Positions 17,105-26,436 of a DNA stretch of 64,000 bases are shown piece by piece (positions within the stretch are counted from its first letter, which is position 1; every line of letters starts with the position of its first letter). Both the position numbers and the translations under genes were made by a program. The DNA is taken from positions 124,001 through 188,000 of the forward strand of contig QEUM01000004.1 in assembly GCA_003577165.1 (NCBI GenBank), read 5' to 3'. The DNA is from Armatimonadota bacterium (lineage in GTDB: Bacteria; Armatimonadota; Fimbriimonadia; Fimbriimonadales; ATM1). A model generated the notes under the pieces. That model did no database searches and had not been told where the DNA came from. It saw only the letters and a list, made by a program, of their open reading frames with translations.

Positions 17105-18163
17105 ATGAGCGATAGAGAAGGTAGCACGAACGCCGCGGTCAACTTCGATGGGCCGACGAAGCGTGCATTCGTTACGGGAGTTACGGGACAAGACGGATCG
17201 TATCTTGCGGAACTGTTGCTGTCGAAGGGCTACGAAGTTCACGGGCTGATACGGAGGTCGAGCAGTTTCAACACGGAGCGCATCGAAACGCTGTATCAGG
17301 ACCCGCACCTCGAGGGGACTCGGCTGTTCCTGCATTACGGCGATATGAGCGACGGCTCGATGCTCGCGAGGCTCCTGACGCGCGTTCAGCCGCATGAGAT
17401 CTATCACCTCGGGGCGCAAAGCCATGTGCGTGTGAGTTTCGACATGCCGGAATACACGGCGGACGTTACTGGCATCGGGACTCTGAGGCTTCTGGAAGCG
17501 ATTCGAGAGACGGAGATTCCCGTTCGCTTCTATCAGGCGGGAAGCAGCGAGATGTTCGGCGCTGCCCCCCCTCCGCAGAGCGAGCGGACACCCTTCTATC
17601 CGAGGAGTCCTTATGCGGCCGCAAAAGTGTACTCTCACTGGATCACCGTGAACTACCGCGAAAGTTACGGCCTGTTCGCGTGCAACGGCATATTGTTCAA
17701 TCACGAGTCTCCTCGCAGAGGGCAGACTTTTGTGACACGCAAGATCTCGCGTGCCGTCGCGAATATTTTGAGCGGACGGCAGGAGAAACTGTATCTCGGC
17801 AACTTGGACGCGAAGAGAGACTGGGGATACGCGCCGGAGTTTGTCGAAGCGATGTGGCTCATGCTGCAACACGACGAGCCGGGCGACTACGTGATCGCGA
17901 CGGGTGAGACTCACTCGGTGCGTGAGTTCTTAGACGAAGCGTTCGGGTTGGTCGGCCTGGACTGGCAAAGCCATGTCGAGATCGATCCGAAGTACTATCG
18001 GCCCGCCGAAGTCGACGTGCTTCTCGGCGACGCCAGCAAGGCGAGGGATGCGCTCGGTTGGGTTCCGAAGACGAAGTTCAAAGACCTCGTGCGAATCATG
18101 GTGGAGGCGGACCTGGAAGCGGTCGGACTCCGGGATAAGGTCTTGCAAGGGGTGTCGAACTGA
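17105..18163 (+). CDS. gmd: GDP-mannose 4,6-dehydratase
   Basis: 352 residues, extended SDR fold. The cofactor loop is [17 protein letters not shown], the catalytic Thr/Glu region GSSEMFG and the Tyr-Lys pair [12 protein letters not shown], followed by NHESPRRG, which is diagnostic for Gmd. It converts GDP-D-mannose to GDP-4-keto-6-deoxymannose, the precursor of GDP-L-fucose and GDP-rhamnose. A GAGG ribosome site precedes the ATG. It is coupled to fcl through a CTGA overlap. Confidence 0.97.
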   Translation: MSDREGSTNAAVNFDGPTKRAFVTGVTGQDGSYLAELLLSKGYEVHGLIRRSSSFNTERIETLYQDPHLEGTRLFLHYGDMSDGSMLARLLTRVQPHEIYHLGAQSHVRVSFDMPEYTADVTGIGTLRLLEAIRETEIPVRFYQAGSSEMFGAAPPPQSERTPFYPRSPYAAAKVYSHWITVNYRESYGLFACNGILFNHESPRRGQTFVTRKISRAVANILSGRQEKLYLGNLDAKRDWGYAPEFVEAMWLMLQHDEPGDYVIATGETHSVREFLDEAFGLVGLDWQSHVEIDPKYYRPAEVDVLLGDASKARDALGWVPKTKFKDLVRIMVEADLEAVGLRDKVLQGVSN

Positions 18164-19116
18164 TTTCTAAGCGACTCGTCGTCACGGGCGGTTCAGGATT
18201 CCTCGGGAAGCACCTCGCGGAGGCATGCGCGTCGCGAGGGTGGATCAATGCTCGGTTCGTCGGATCACGAGATTACAATTTGACGAAACCGGATGAATGC
18301 CGAAGGCTGGTGGAGGTCGAGCGTCCGGATGTGCTGATTCATGCGGCGGCCGTGTGCGGCGGGATCGGCGCGAACCGCGCGGAGCCGGGTCGCTTCTTCT
18401 TTGAGAACGCCGTGATGGGAGTTCACCTCATCGAAGATGCGCGGCGCGGGGGGGTGGGCAAGTTCGTGCAGATCGGCACAGTGTGCGCATACCCGAAGAA
18501 TACACCCGTGCCCTTCCATGAGGACGACTTGTGGAACGGCTATCCTGAGGAAACGAACGCTCCATACGGTCTTGCGAAGAAGGCGCTGCTTGTCCAACTA
18601 CAAGCGTATCGTCAGCAGTACGGATTCAACGGGATCTATCTCATTCCGGTCAACCTATATGGACCGCATGACAACTTCGATCTCGCATCGAGCCACGTGA
18701 TTCCTGCGATGATGCGCAAATTCATCGAGGCGAAAGAGTCCGGCCGCGATCGGGTGGATCTTTGGGGCGATGGATCGGCGTCGCGGGAGTTTTTGTACGC
18801 TGGAGACGCGGCTGAAGGCATCTTGATGGCAGCCGAGCAGTACGATGGGCCCGAACCGGTGAATCTCGGAAGCGGACAGGAGATCACGATCCGGGACCTG
18901 GCTGAGAAGGTCGCGTCGCTCGTCGGTTACCGAGGCGAAATCGCCTGGGACACGACGCAGCCCAACGGTCAGCAGCGGCGGCAGCTCGACGTGTCGCGTG
19001 CGCGAGAACTATTCGGATTCGAGGCAAGAACGACTTTGGACGACGGACTGCGCAAGACAGTCGAGTGGTACATGACATCCCGGCTCACGGAAACGTCGCA
19101 GGCGTCCCGTGGGTAG
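18160..19116 (+). CDS. fcl: GDP-L-fucose synthase, probable CTG start
   Basis: 318 residues if initiated at CTG 18160, which overlaps the gmd stop as CTGA. The Rossmann motif [18 protein letters not shown] lies immediately downstream and is needed for NADP binding. The first ATG/GTG/TTG in frame is TTG 18280, which would remove that motif, and a TAA at 18136 blocks a longer frame. AAGGGG lies 7-8 nt upstream of the CTG. ATT at 18163 is the alternative. Catalytic Ser (QIGTVCAYP region) and YGLAKKALL are present. It epimerises and reduces the Gmd product to GDP-L-fucose. Confidence 0.93.
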   Translation: MISKRLVVTGGSGFLGKHLAEACASRGWINARFVGSRDYNLTKPDECRRLVEVERPDVLIHAAAVCGGIGANRAEPGRFFFENAVMGVHLIEDARRGGVGKFVQIGTVCAYPKNTPVPFHEDDLWNGYPEETNAPYGLAKKALLVQLQAYRQQYGFNGIYLIPVNLYGPHDNFDLASSHVIPAMMRKFIEAKESGRDRVDLWGDGSASREFLYAGDAAEGILMAAEQYDGPEPVNLGSGQEITIRDLAEKVASLVGYRGEIAWDTTQPNGQQRRQLDVSRARELFGFEARTTLDDGLRKTVEWYMTSRLTETSQASRG

Positions 19117-20323
19117 GCGCCTTCTCGTCGTCAATCAGTACTACGCTCCCGACGTCGCGGCATCGGGACAGATCGCAGCCGACCTCTGTGAGGGGCTCGT
19201 GAAGCGCGGCTTCGAGGTTCACGTCGTAGCCGGTCAGCCAAGTTACGGCGGCGATGTGAAGGAGCAGCCGGCTGAGGAGGTGCTGAACGGCGTTCACGTC
19301 TATCGAGTTGCCATGCGAACGCGTGGGCGCGCCAGCATGCGTTCAAGGATCGTCGGGTACTGGAGGTTTTTGCGGGGGGGTGCTTCGGCCGCCAGGAAGA
19401 TCGCGCGCTCGATTCGGCCCGATGTGGTCGTCACTTTGAGCAATCCACCACTCGTCGGCCGCATTGGTGCGCGAGTTGCAAGGGACCTCACCATCCCGTT
19501 CGTGTATCTGCTGCACGACATTCACCCCGACGCGCTCGTTGCTTCCGGGTGGCTGCGCGTCCCGAAGTTTCTCATCGAACTGTGGGATCGCGCGCATCGA
19601 AGGGTTCTGGGAAGGGCGACGAAGGTCGTCGTCCTCGGCGAAGGAATGAAGGAGACGCTGGTCACGAAGAAGGGCGTTGACCCAAGCCGAGTCGAAGTGA
19701 TACCGCTATGGGGTAGGCCTGAAATCGGTAGCGGAGACGGCGCTCATGATGCGCGCACGCGACTTGCGATTTCAGAAAACGAATTGGTGATTCTGCATGC
19801 AGGGAACATGGGGATCATGCATCCGATCGATCCGATTTTAGACGCGGCGAAGTCGCTTCGGGGAAGGGAAGTGCGCTTCGTATTTTTGGGTGATGGGCCT
19901 CGACGAGTTCACGTCGCGGAGCGAGTCCAGGCGGAGGGAATCTCCAACGTGATGCTGCTCGGATACCTGTCGCAGAACGAATTCCTCGACTGGGTGCGAG
20001 CGTCGGACGCATGCCTCGTCGGCCTAGAACCAGGAATGGAGGGGCTTGCCGTGCCGTCGCGCGCGTTCACATTCTTGTCTGCGGGCAAGCCGCTCATCGC
20101 GACGATGAGCCCGACAGCAGACGTTGCCAGGATCGCAGTCGAAGGTCGGTGCGGTTGGGTGGCGGGGGACGCCGAAGCGGTGCGGAAGGTCATCGAGCAC
20201 GCTATTGAGAGCAGAACCGAACTTCAGGAGATGTCAGCAAACGCTGCAAGAGTCTATCGGACTTCGTTTGCGAGAGAATCTGTGTTGGACCAGTACGCCG
20301 GTCTGTTCAACTCGCTCCGTTAG
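19109..20323 (+). CDS. Glycosyltransferase family 4 (WbuB-like)
   Basis: 404 residues, GT-B fold. The N-terminal domain starts [20 protein letters not shown] with the acceptor region [16 protein letters not shown]. The C-terminal nucleotide-sugar domain has [28 protein letters not shown] and the [20 protein letters not shown] stretch that holds the conserved Glu. It is the WbuB/WcaI style used in exopolysaccharide or O-antigen assembly, probably transferring fucose or a HexNAc. GTG start overlaps fcl by 8 bp. Its last 4 bp overlap the convergent sugar-phosphate transferase gene. Confidence 0.88.
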   Translation: MGRRLLVVNQYYAPDVAASGQIAADLCEGLVKRGFEVHVVAGQPSYGGDVKEQPAEEVLNGVHVYRVAMRTRGRASMRSRIVGYWRFLRGGASAARKIARSIRPDVVVTLSNPPLVGRIGARVARDLTIPFVYLLHDIHPDALVASGWLRVPKFLIELWDRAHRRVLGRATKVVVLGEGMKETLVTKKGVDPSRVEVIPLWGRPEIGSGDGAHDARTRLAISENELVILHAGNMGIMHPIDPILDAAKSLRGREVRFVFLGDGPRRVHVAERVQAEGISNVMLLGYLSQNEFLDWVRASDACLVGLEPGMEGLAVPSRAFTFLSAGKPLIATMSPTADVARIAVEGRCGWVAGDAEAVRKVIEHAIESRTELQEMSANAARVYRTSFARESVLDQYAGLFNSLR

Positions 20324-21093
20324 GCCGCGCGAGACGCGGGCTGAGTCTTCGTTTCCGCCTGTTGCGCAGAGCTCGCTGGAAGGGGGACGCGAATCTCCAC
20401 CGGCCGATGCACGAAGAGCGCTGTGGCCGTTTTGATGAGGACTCCGAGGTCGTACGGCAGAGTCCTGCCGTAGACGTAGGCGACGTCGGAAGCGATCTTG
20501 AGTGGCAGCAGGTCGTTTGTGTAAAAGTCGAGCGGATTGTCCTGCTTCGCAAGCAGTCTCTCTTCGTCCCGGAGCCAGAGTTGAGTCGGCCCCGTAATTC
20601 CCGGGCGAACGCTTAGGATCACGTCCAGGTCATCCTTCGGATAGAAGGGGATGTAACTGAGAGACTGGGGCCGTGGGCCGACGAGGCTCATGTCTCCTCG
20701 AACGACGTTGAACAGCTGCGGCAGTTCGTCCAATTTCGCCTTGCGGAGAAACTTCCCGACCTTTGTGATGCGGGAGTCGCTTTCGATCGTGACTTCCGGG
20801 CCCATACAGTCTGCGCCGTCCACCATGGTGCGGAATTTGAACATGTAGAACGGTTCACCGTTCTTTCCCATCCTGCGATGGCGAAAGAGCACGGGACCGG
20901 GTGATGAGACACGAATGATAAGCCCGACGAGCGCCATGATGGGGGAGAGCAGCGTTATGAGACACAAGGCGGCCACTAAATCCGCCACCCGTTTCACGGC
21001 CTGTTCCAGTGCGATCCCCATAATCCTAACGAGCGGAGCGCAAAGCCGGCGGCCGGGCCAAACTTCGAGCGCCTTCTTCGTTTTTTTCGGCAT
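20320..21093 (-). CDS. Undecaprenyl-phosphate sugar-phosphate transferase (bacterial sugar transferase family)
   Basis: 257 residues. One membrane hairpin (~38-62) precedes the conserved cytoplasmic domain: [40 protein letters not shown] and SLVGPRPQ, all diagnostic for WcaJ/RfbP/PglC-type initiating enzymes. It transfers a sugar-1-phosphate from a nucleotide sugar to undecaprenyl phosphate, starting exopolysaccharide assembly. It is convergent with the GT4 gene and probably serves the same polymer. A start at the internal Met (21021) is possible. Confidence 0.92.
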   Translation of the reverse strand: MPKKTKKALEVWPGRRLCAPLVRIMGIALEQAVKRVADLVAALCLITLLSPIMALVGLIIRVSSPGPVLFRHRRMGKNGEPFYMFKFRTMVDGADCMGPEVTIESDSRITKVGKFLRKAKLDELPQLFNVVRGDMSLVGPRPQSLSYIPFYPKDDLDVILSVRPGITGPTQLWLRDEERLLAKQDNPLDFYTNDLLPLKIASDVAYVYGRTLPYDLGVLIKTATALFVHRPVEIRVPLPASSAQQAETKTQPASRAA

Positions 21094-21158
21094 GCAGGCG
21101 CGACAACTGGAGGGCGCAGCCGCGCGCGCCGGGAAAATCGATGGAATTTGGGGACGCC

Positions 21159-21686
21159 TTAGCGAGCGCGGGACTGACGGCGATAACGGAGCCGTCGGGC
21201 GATCGGCACGAAGAAGATGACAATTCCCGTCGCGCCCAAGAAGAAGAGGAAGAGGGCGACGACGGGGAGCACGTAAGCGTGGAGCGAGTCTGCGAAGTAA
21301 CTTAGATCGTGGATGTCCTCAGCCAATTGATCCACTCGCTTGGCCACCTGGACCACCTTGCCGGTCGCCATGTCCACTTGGACTTCGTGGTAGTTGCGCT
21401 TGGACACGACTTTGAGAATGTTGTCTCCCGGTCTGTAGTCCATGCGGTCGATGTCGTCCACGGTCTGGAGCCCTGGGAGTCCGAGCGCGAAGGCGGCTTC
21501 GGCTGCGATCGCGAGGGAGACGAGTTCCTCGATCCCTTCGACCGGCGTCCCCTGCTGTGTTGGGGGCCTCACCCACCCGAGTGATCCCTTTGTGGCCAGG
21601 AGGAATCCGGTGCTTGAAATGACGAGCAGGAACAGACTCGCGAGGAGACCTGCCCACCTGTGGAGCGCCCTGAGACGGTGGTACAT
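21159..21686 (-). CDS. PepSY-associated transmembrane protein
   Basis: 175 residues. LRALHRWAGLLASLFLLVISSTG is the PepSY-TM helix, followed by a periplasmic PepSY-like domain (EEL to DQLAEDIHDL) and a second helix (~145-165) ending in a basic cytoplasmic tail. Such proteins occur with iron reductases or as protease inhibitors. No partner gene is adjacent. A TATTCT box lies seven bases before the ATG, so the mRNA is probably leaderless. Confidence 0.85.
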   Translation of the reverse strand: MYHRLRALHRWAGLLASLFLLVISSTGFLLATKGSLGWVRPPTQQGTPVEGIEELVSLAIAAEAAFALGLPGLQTVDDIDRMDYRPGDNILKVVSKRNYHEVQVDMATGKVVQVAKRVDQLAEDIHDLSYFADSLHAYVLPVVALFLFFLGATGIVIFFVPIARRLRYRRQSRAR

Positions 21687-21693
21687 CGAGATT

Positions 21694-21699
21694 AGAATA
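21694..21699 (-). promoter_or_regulatory. -10 box giving a leaderless PepSY mRNA
   Basis: The minus strand reads TATTCT, then seven bases, then the ATG at 21686. No Shine-Dalgarno sequence is present. Confidence 0.5.
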
Positions 21700-21736
21700 C
21701 ACGGCTAAGGGCGTGGGGAATCTTTCGACGAACCGA

Positions 21737-21766
21737 TTGCAGGGTTTCTGCGCGGTCGGGCATAAT
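21737..21766 (+). promoter_or_regulatory. Sigma-70-like promoter for the candidate RNA
   Basis: TTGCAG at 21737-21742, an 18-base spacer, and CATAAT at 21761-21766. It points into the hairpin-rich non-coding stretch, not at a start codon. Confidence 0.45.
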
Positions 21767-21772
21767 TTAGGT

Positions 21773-21940
21773 GAGGACAGTCGCCGGACTGTTCGCCGTG
21801 GGTGTTAGTCCACAAGGGAGAACGGCCGCCTGGAGGAATTGAATCGGGCGGCGAGGGGCGAAACGGCTTCGCCTGAATAAGGTGAAGGTAGGCAACAAAG
21901 GGGCTCGCGTCAGCGGGCCCCGAACTGCGTAAGACGCATC
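21773..21940 (+). ncRNA. Candidate structured non-coding RNA (unknown class)
   Basis: The gap between two divergent genes carries six consecutive stem-loops. They are ACAGTC/GACTGT (21777-21792), GTGG/CCAC (21798-21813), GCCGCC/GGCGGC (21825-21852), GGCGAA/TTCGCC (21857-21873), a 9-bp stem GGGGC-CGC with its complement (21900-21921), and TGCGT/ACGCA (21926-21938). A promoter-like pair precedes it, and the downstream gene has its own -10 box. I could not match it to RNase P, tmRNA, 6S, SRP RNA or common riboswitches. There is no T-run at the end. Confidence 0.35.
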
Positions 21941-21952
21941 GTCCCCCGGATG

Positions 21953-21958
21953 TATACT
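21953..21958 (+). promoter_or_regulatory. -10 box upstream of the DUF4434 gene
   Basis: TATACT ends nine bases before the ATG at 21968 and there is no ribosome site between them. This implies a nearly leaderless transcript. Confidence 0.5.
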
Positions 21959-21967
21959 CGTCCGCCA

Positions 21968-22885
21968 ATGGCTGTTCAGGCCCTGCCGATCTCGGGCACA
22001 TTTCTCGACGAAATCACGCACGACATACCTTCACAAAACTGGGGCGAAGCCGAATGGCGGCGTGAGTTTTCGCTGTTCCAGAAGATCGGGATCGACACGG
22101 CGATCATCATTCGCGCGGGCTATAAGAACCGCTGCATCTTCCCTTCGAAGAGCGTTCCGGGGCTGTTGCCGGTGTACGAAGACCTTGGGGAACTGTTTTT
22201 CTCGCTTGGGGACGAGTACGGGATTCGCATCTTCTTCGGGCTGTACGACAGCGGCTTTCACTGGCATCGCCGTTCGTGGTGGAAGGAAGTTGACCTCAAT
22301 CGTGCCTTTATCGACGAGGCCGTCGAGAGATATGGCCATCATGAGTCCTTCCGGGGGTGGTACCTGTGCCACGAGACGGGCAGGAACGACGCGCACATTA
22401 TCGAGTTGTTCAATCACCTTGGACGGCATTGCAAAGATCGAAAAGACGTCCCCGTGCTGATTTCGCCCTATCCGCAGGGGGCGAAACTCTTTTCGTCCGG
22501 GTCGGAACTTTCGTTGGACGAATCGTTTGACCATTGGGATCGAATCTTCGCTTCGACGCGCGGGGCGTTCGACATCTGTGCATTTCAAGATGGTCAAGTG
22601 CACTATGAGGAGTTGCCGAGATTCGCAAGTGGAATCCGTGAATTGGGAGATCGGTACGGCGTGACGATTTGGTCGAACGTCGAAACATTCGATCGCGACA
22701 TGCCGATCAAATTCCCCCCCGCCGACTGGCGCCTGCTTCGATTCAAGTTGGAGACCGCAGCGCAGTCGTCGGAGAAGGCGATCACCTTCGAGTTCTCTCA
22801 CTTCCTCTCGCCGAATTCGTGCTATCCAGCCGCTCAAAACCTGTTCCGCCGCTACTGCGAGCATTTCGGCCTGGAAGTTCTGTGA
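21968..22885 (+). CDS. DUF4434-type TIM-barrel protein (glycosidase-like)
   Basis: 305 residues, no signal peptide. The start ISGTFLDEITHDIPSQNWG and the IGIDTAIIIRAGYKN strand are typical of DUF4434, a glycosidase-like TIM barrel. Acidic candidates at barrel ends include FRGWYLCHETGRND and FEFSHFLSPNS. Enzymatic activity is not established for most members. The ATG at 21968 is preferred over 21950 because it follows the TATACT box. The stop overlaps the DinB gene start by one base. Confidence 0.72.
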   Translation: MAVQALPISGTFLDEITHDIPSQNWGEAEWRREFSLFQKIGIDTAIIIRAGYKNRCIFPSKSVPGLLPVYEDLGELFFSLGDEYGIRIFFGLYDSGFHWHRRSWWKEVDLNRAFIDEAVERYGHHESFRGWYLCHETGRNDAHIIELFNHLGRHCKDRKDVPVLISPYPQGAKLFSSGSELSLDESFDHWDRIFASTRGAFDICAFQDGQVHYEELPRFASGIRELGDRYGVTIWSNVETFDRDMPIKFPPADWRLLRFKLETAAQSSEKAITFEFSHFLSPNSCYPAAQNLFRRYCEHFGLEVL

Positions 22886-23448
22886 TGATGGACGCTGCGC
22901 AGTTCTTCGACGATTGCGCGCGGCGGGTCCGGGATCTGGTGGACCGCGCAGAGGCGGCGGTGGCTCGATTGGGCGCCGAGGGTTTGAATTGGAGGCCGAA
23001 GCCCGATTCCTGGAGCGCGGCGCAGATTCTGGATCACATGTTCGTCGCGAACCGGTTCTACATCGAGCCGCTGCGCGATGCCACCGCAAGGGCGCCGGAG
23101 GGGGCAGCCGGGGAAGTCAGGCACACGTGGTTCGGCAAGTGGCTTGCAAAGGCATCCGGGCCTTCGGGAAACGTTGCGACGCCGAAGCCGATGCTCCCGC
23201 GACAAGACACGTACGAATCGGATGTCGTGCAGACTTGGAAGGATCAGACAGAGGACCTTGCTCGCCTGATCGAGTCGGCGAAGTCGAAGAGCGTCGGGCG
23301 GATTAGGATACGAAACCCGCTGATCAAACTGTTTCGGATGACATTAGCAGACTGCTTTCTCGTGCTGACCGAGCACACGGAGAGGCACGTCCGTCAGATC
23401 GAAGATCGGGCTGGGGAGTTCGCCGGGGTTAGCGCACGAAGTGAATAA
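22885..23448 (+). CDS. DinB superfamily protein
   Basis: 187 residues, a four-helix-bundle pattern. The first His lies in WSAAQILDHMFVANRFY and the HxxxH pair in LTEHTERHVRQIED near the C-terminus, matching the DinB/DUF664 metal triad. Members are thiol-dependent transferases or stress proteins. The start overlaps the DUF4434 stop (TGATG), so they form an operon. Its last 20 bp overlap the convergent gene. Confidence 0.82.
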   Translation: MMDAAQFFDDCARRVRDLVDRAEAAVARLGAEGLNWRPKPDSWSAAQILDHMFVANRFYIEPLRDATARAPEGAAGEVRHTWFGKWLAKASGPSGNVATPKPMLPRQDTYESDVVQTWKDQTEDLARLIESAKSKSVGRIRIRNPLIKLFRMTLADCFLVLTEHTERHVRQIEDRAGEFAGVSARSE

Positions 23449-23737
23449 GAGGGCTTTCCAGATTGTCGAGCAGCATCACTGCCACTACCGGAAGTGGTCG
23501 CGCCTTTGCGATGTCGCGAGCTTCGTCGAAATTGACCTCGAGACAAGCCATTCCGGCGAGGTCGATCCACTCGGCAAATCGGAAAGCCCCGTTTTGAGTG
23601 CTGAAACAGGCCAAGCCGTGCACTCCGTCGTGCAAGTAGCATCCGTACTTGCCGGAGGCAGGATGATGAAGCACGAAGAGTACTTCCGGGAAAGTCTCAC
23701 CGAGTCCCAACAAGGGTTGAGTCAAGGCATCCGTCAT
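23429..23737 (-). CDS. Hypothetical protein, 102 residues
   Basis: The minus-strand frame has a protein-like composition with a compact alpha/beta pattern: PEVLFVLHHPASGKYGCYLH, then FRFAEWIDLAGMACLEVNFD and PVVAVMLLDN. I do not recognise a family. An overlapping plus-strand frame (23441-23749) is less protein-like and was not adopted. The 3' end overlaps the DinB gene. Confidence 0.6.
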   Translation of the reverse strand: MTDALTQPLLGLGETFPEVLFVLHHPASGKYGCYLHDGVHGLACFSTQNGAFRFAEWIDLAGMACLEVNFDEARDIAKARPLPVVAVMLLDNLESPLIHFVR

Positions 23738-23827
23738 GGCCGCTTGTGATGATTATCGGAGGGCGCCCGCGTTTGTGGAGGCTCCGGGGCGGGAATTTCG
23801 AGGCGTCGTGGGAGGAGGAAGATTGAG

Positions 23828-23917
23828 ATGTTGATGAGAGCGGTCGTGATTCTGCTGGCGGTCTTCGTGGTCGCCCTGATTTTCCGGGCGCTGTTCTATG
23901 GTCGAGGTCGGAGTTGA
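23828..23917 (+). CDS. 29-residue single-pass membrane protein
   Basis: ATG at 23828 is preceded by a strong GGAGGAGG site. The product is almost entirely one transmembrane helix (RAVVILLAVFVVALIFRALF) with a short basic tail. It overlaps the next gene by 20 bp. Small hydrophobic proteins of this type are usually missed by annotation. Function unknown. Confidence 0.5.
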   Translation: MLMRAVVILLAVFVVALIFRALFYGRGRS

Positions 23918-24356
23918 GTCGGCACGACGCATGGCGATGAGAAGGCAGGGCCCTTGCGCCTTTGCGGTGGGACTCGCTCAAGTTCCGGCATCCAGGTGGG
24001 CGACGCGGGCTTCCGTCTATCGGGCCTTGGTTCGGGCGCAGGCGATGATTGATTCGGACCTGGGACGCCGGCTCACGCTCGCCGAGATCTCTCGGGAGGT
24101 CGGGCTTTCGCCGTTCCACTTGCAGCGGGTCTTTCGGCAGACGTTCGGCGAGACGCCCTCTCAGTACCGGTCGCGGCGGCGGCTTGAAACGGCTCAGCGG
24201 CTGCTGGCGACGACGGAGATGCCTGTGAGCGAGGTGTGCGCCGCTTCGGGGTTTTCGAGTTTGGGGTCGTTTAGCGGAGGCTTCAAGGCGAGGTATGGGT
24301 TGACTCCTTCGGAGTTCCGGGAGAAGGGGTCTCGCGGCGGCGGATCGAGGCGGTGA
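23898..24356 (+). CDS. AraC-type DNA-binding protein without a sensor domain
   Basis: 152 residues. The C-terminal ~100 form the two-HTH AraC domain: LTLAEISREVGLSPFHLQRV, then FGETPSQYRSRRRLETAQRL and VSEVCAASGFSSLGSFSGGF, ending KARYGLTPSEFRE. There is no ligand-binding domain, only a ~40-residue Arg-rich N-terminus. ATG 23898 gives the longest form. ATG 23931 or 23937 is possible, and none has a clear ribosome site. It likely regulates the small membrane gene it overlaps or a distant target. Confidence 0.8.
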   Translation: MVEVGVESARRMAMRRQGPCAFAVGLAQVPASRWATRASVYRALVRAQAMIDSDLGRRLTLAEISREVGLSPFHLQRVFRQTFGETPSQYRSRRRLETAQRLLATTEMPVSEVCAASGFSSLGSFSGGFKARYGLTPSEFREKGSRGGGSRR

Positions 24357-24495
24357 TGGTATCGGCGCCCGACGAAGGGCGCAACCGGCGGATGCCGGGT
24401 TCGGTATGAGTTAGTGGGGAATGCGGTTAGAAGGCAGGACTTCGCTCGCGGGCCCCTAAGTGAGAAGGGCGATCCGACGTGGATTGCTCAAGGCT

Positions 24496-25080
24496 ATGCT
24501 AGCTCTGTACGTCGTCACGGCGATCATCGGCGGGGTGCTGATCTTGGTGTCCGCATTTGGCGGACACGGCGCCGATGGCGCGCATGACGGACACTTCGAC
24601 ATCGGGCACGGAGGCGACCACGACCTGCACGCCGGACATGACGGCGACACCCATGCGGATGTGTGGATTCCGTTCTTCAGTCTCCGGTTTTGGACGTACC
24701 TCGCCACCGGGTTCGGCGTGACCGGGCTGCTGCTCACTTGGTTCTCTTCGATTTCGGCCGGAGCAGGCGCGGCTCTCGCCGGAGCCACGGGATTGGCCGC
24801 GGGCCTTGGAGTTTCGTATGCGATGCACTACCTGCGCAACGTTGACACGTCGAGCACGGCGACTGAGAAGGATATCGTTGGCGCGGATGCGAAGGTTCTC
24901 GTAGCCCTCAAGCCCGGCGAAATGGGAAAGGTGAGGTGCAACGTGAAAGGGGAACTCATTGATCTCATCGCGTTTCCCGATGACGATCAGCCGATCGAGG
25001 TCGGCGCAGACGTGATGGTCGTCGGCATTGACAACGACCGCGCGCGAGTCGTGCGACGGTCCATGTTTTTCGGAGAATAG
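24496..25080 (+). CDS. NfeD-like membrane protein with His/Asp-rich loop
   Basis: 194 residues from ATG 24496; GTG 24460 would give 206. TM1 (LALYVVTAIIGGVLILVSAF) is followed by a loop rich in His and Asp (about residues 23-55), then TM2-TM3, and a C-terminal OB-fold (IVGADAKVLVALKPGEMGKV to NDRARVVRRS), the NfeD domain. NfeD proteins pair with SPFH/flotillin proteins in membrane microdomains, and two flotillin-like genes follow directly. The His/Asp loop suggests metal binding. Confidence 0.82.
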   Translation: MLALYVVTAIIGGVLILVSAFGGHGADGAHDGHFDIGHGGDHDLHAGHDGDTHADVWIPFFSLRFWTYLATGFGVTGLLLTWFSSISAGAGAALAGATGLAAGLGVSYAMHYLRNVDTSSTATEKDIVGADAKVLVALKPGEMGKVRCNVKGELIDLIAFPDDDQPIEVGADVMVVGIDNDRARVVRRSMFFGE

Positions 25081-25092
25081 GAATTGAACGGC

Positions 25093-26433
25093 ATGACTAA
25101 CGGGCTATCTGAGTACGCAGTGTGGGGACTGGTCGCTCTTGGGACCGTCATCGGACTGCTGGCGCTTTTCGCGTTCATTCGGAGGTTCTTGTACATCTGT
25201 CCTCCGAACACAGTGCTGATTTTCTCGGGTCGGCGGCACAGGATGCCGGACGGATCGGTGCGCGGATTCCGGGTGATTTTCGGCGGAAGGGGATTGCGGG
25301 TTCCTGTGTTCGAGACGGTGCACAAGATGGGGCTCAACGTGATGGAAGTTCCCATCGGCGTTCGCGGCGCATACTCGAAGGGAGGAATTCCTCTCAACGT
25401 CGACGCGATTGCGAACATCAAGATCTCCAGCGATGCGGTGCTCATCGGCAACGCGATCGAGCGGTTCTTGGGGCGCGACCCAGAGGAGATACGCCGAGTC
25501 GCGAAGGAGACGCTCGAAGGTCACCTGCGCGGCGTGCTGGCGAAACTCACGCCGGAAGAGGTGAACGAGGACAGGCTGAAGTTTGCCGGAGAACTCTCTC
25601 ACGAATCGGAAGAAGACCTCAGCAAGTTGGGCATCCAACTCGACACATTGAAGATCCTGCACGTCAGCGACGAGGTGCAGTATCTGAATTCGATTGGAAG
25701 GAAGGCGATCGCCCACGTGATTCGCGACGCTGAGATGGCGGAAAGCGACGCAACAAGAGACGCCGAGCAGACGGAAGCCGAGAACGCGGGGCGCGCGAGG
25801 GTGATGGAGGCGAACGTCGACGCGACGATTGCGCAGATGCAGAACGAACTGCGGAAGATCAAGGCGGACTTGGAAGCGCAGGTGCGCTCCGAGGAGGAGA
25901 GGACGCTCGCCGCGGCGAGAGAGGCGAGGGCGAAGGCGGAGCAGGAACTGCAGCGCGTCCGCGCAGAGCTCGAGGCGATTCGCTTGCAGGCGGATCGAGT
26001 GATTCCGGCAGAAGCCGAGCAGGAGGCGCAGGTTTACCTGTCGCGAGGCGAGGCTGCTGCGATTCGGGAACGGGGCCAGGCGGTCGGCCACGCGTTAGAA
26101 GTGCTTCAACAGGCGTGGGCGGACGCAGGCGAGAACGCGTTGCAGATCTATTTGATCGAGGACATCGAGAAGATCCTCTCGGCGGTGGCTGAGGGAGTGC
26201 ACAAGGTCAAGATTGACAACCTCAACATGATTGACAGCGGCACGGGACAAGTGTTGGCTTCGTACGTCGCCGCGTACCCGGCAATGCTCAGCGCGCTCTT
26301 CGATGCCATCGCTCGCACGACGGGGATTGACATCCCCAAAGTCGTGTCCGGCGGCCAGACCGCGTCGGCCGGATCGGACGGCGAGGCGCCAGCGTTGAAG
26401 CGCGAACCGGCAAAAGGGCCCAAAGGAGGTTAA
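25093..26433 (+). CDS. Flotillin-like SPFH protein 1
   Basis: 446 residues. An N-terminal membrane anchor (~10-32) is followed by the SPFH domain (FLYICPPNTVLIFSGRR, AYSKGGIPLNVDAIANIKI, IERFLGRDPEEIRRVAKETL) and a long coiled-coil (residues ~205-320), then a C-terminal helical tail. Flotillins oligomerise at the cytoplasmic face of the membrane. TTG 25084 is an alternative start, three residues longer. It lies between the NfeD-like gene and a second flotillin 37% into the same style of sequence by eye, suggesting duplication. Confidence 0.88.
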   Translation: MTNGLSEYAVWGLVALGTVIGLLALFAFIRRFLYICPPNTVLIFSGRRHRMPDGSVRGFRVIFGGRGLRVPVFETVHKMGLNVMEVPIGVRGAYSKGGIPLNVDAIANIKISSDAVLIGNAIERFLGRDPEEIRRVAKETLEGHLRGVLAKLTPEEVNEDRLKFAGELSHESEEDLSKLGIQLDTLKILHVSDEVQYLNSIGRKAIAHVIRDAEMAESDATRDAEQTEAENAGRARVMEANVDATIAQMQNELRKIKADLEAQVRSEEERTLAAAREARAKAEQELQRVRAELEAIRLQADRVIPAEAEQEAQVYLSRGEAAAIRERGQAVGHALEVLQQAWADAGENALQIYLIEDIEKILSAVAEGVHKVKIDNLNMIDSGTGQVLASYVAAYPAMLSALFDAIARTTGIDIPKVVSGGQTASAGSDGEAPALKREPAKGPKGG

Positions 26434-26436
26434 GCG

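Noticed and set aside
18280-19116. Starting fcl at TTG 18280
   Set aside because: It would remove the Rossmann glycine motif that is in frame directly upstream.
21773-21940. RNase P RNA, tmRNA, SRP RNA or a common riboswitch
   Set aside because: None of their conserved sequence blocks could be found; kept only as an unclassified candidate.
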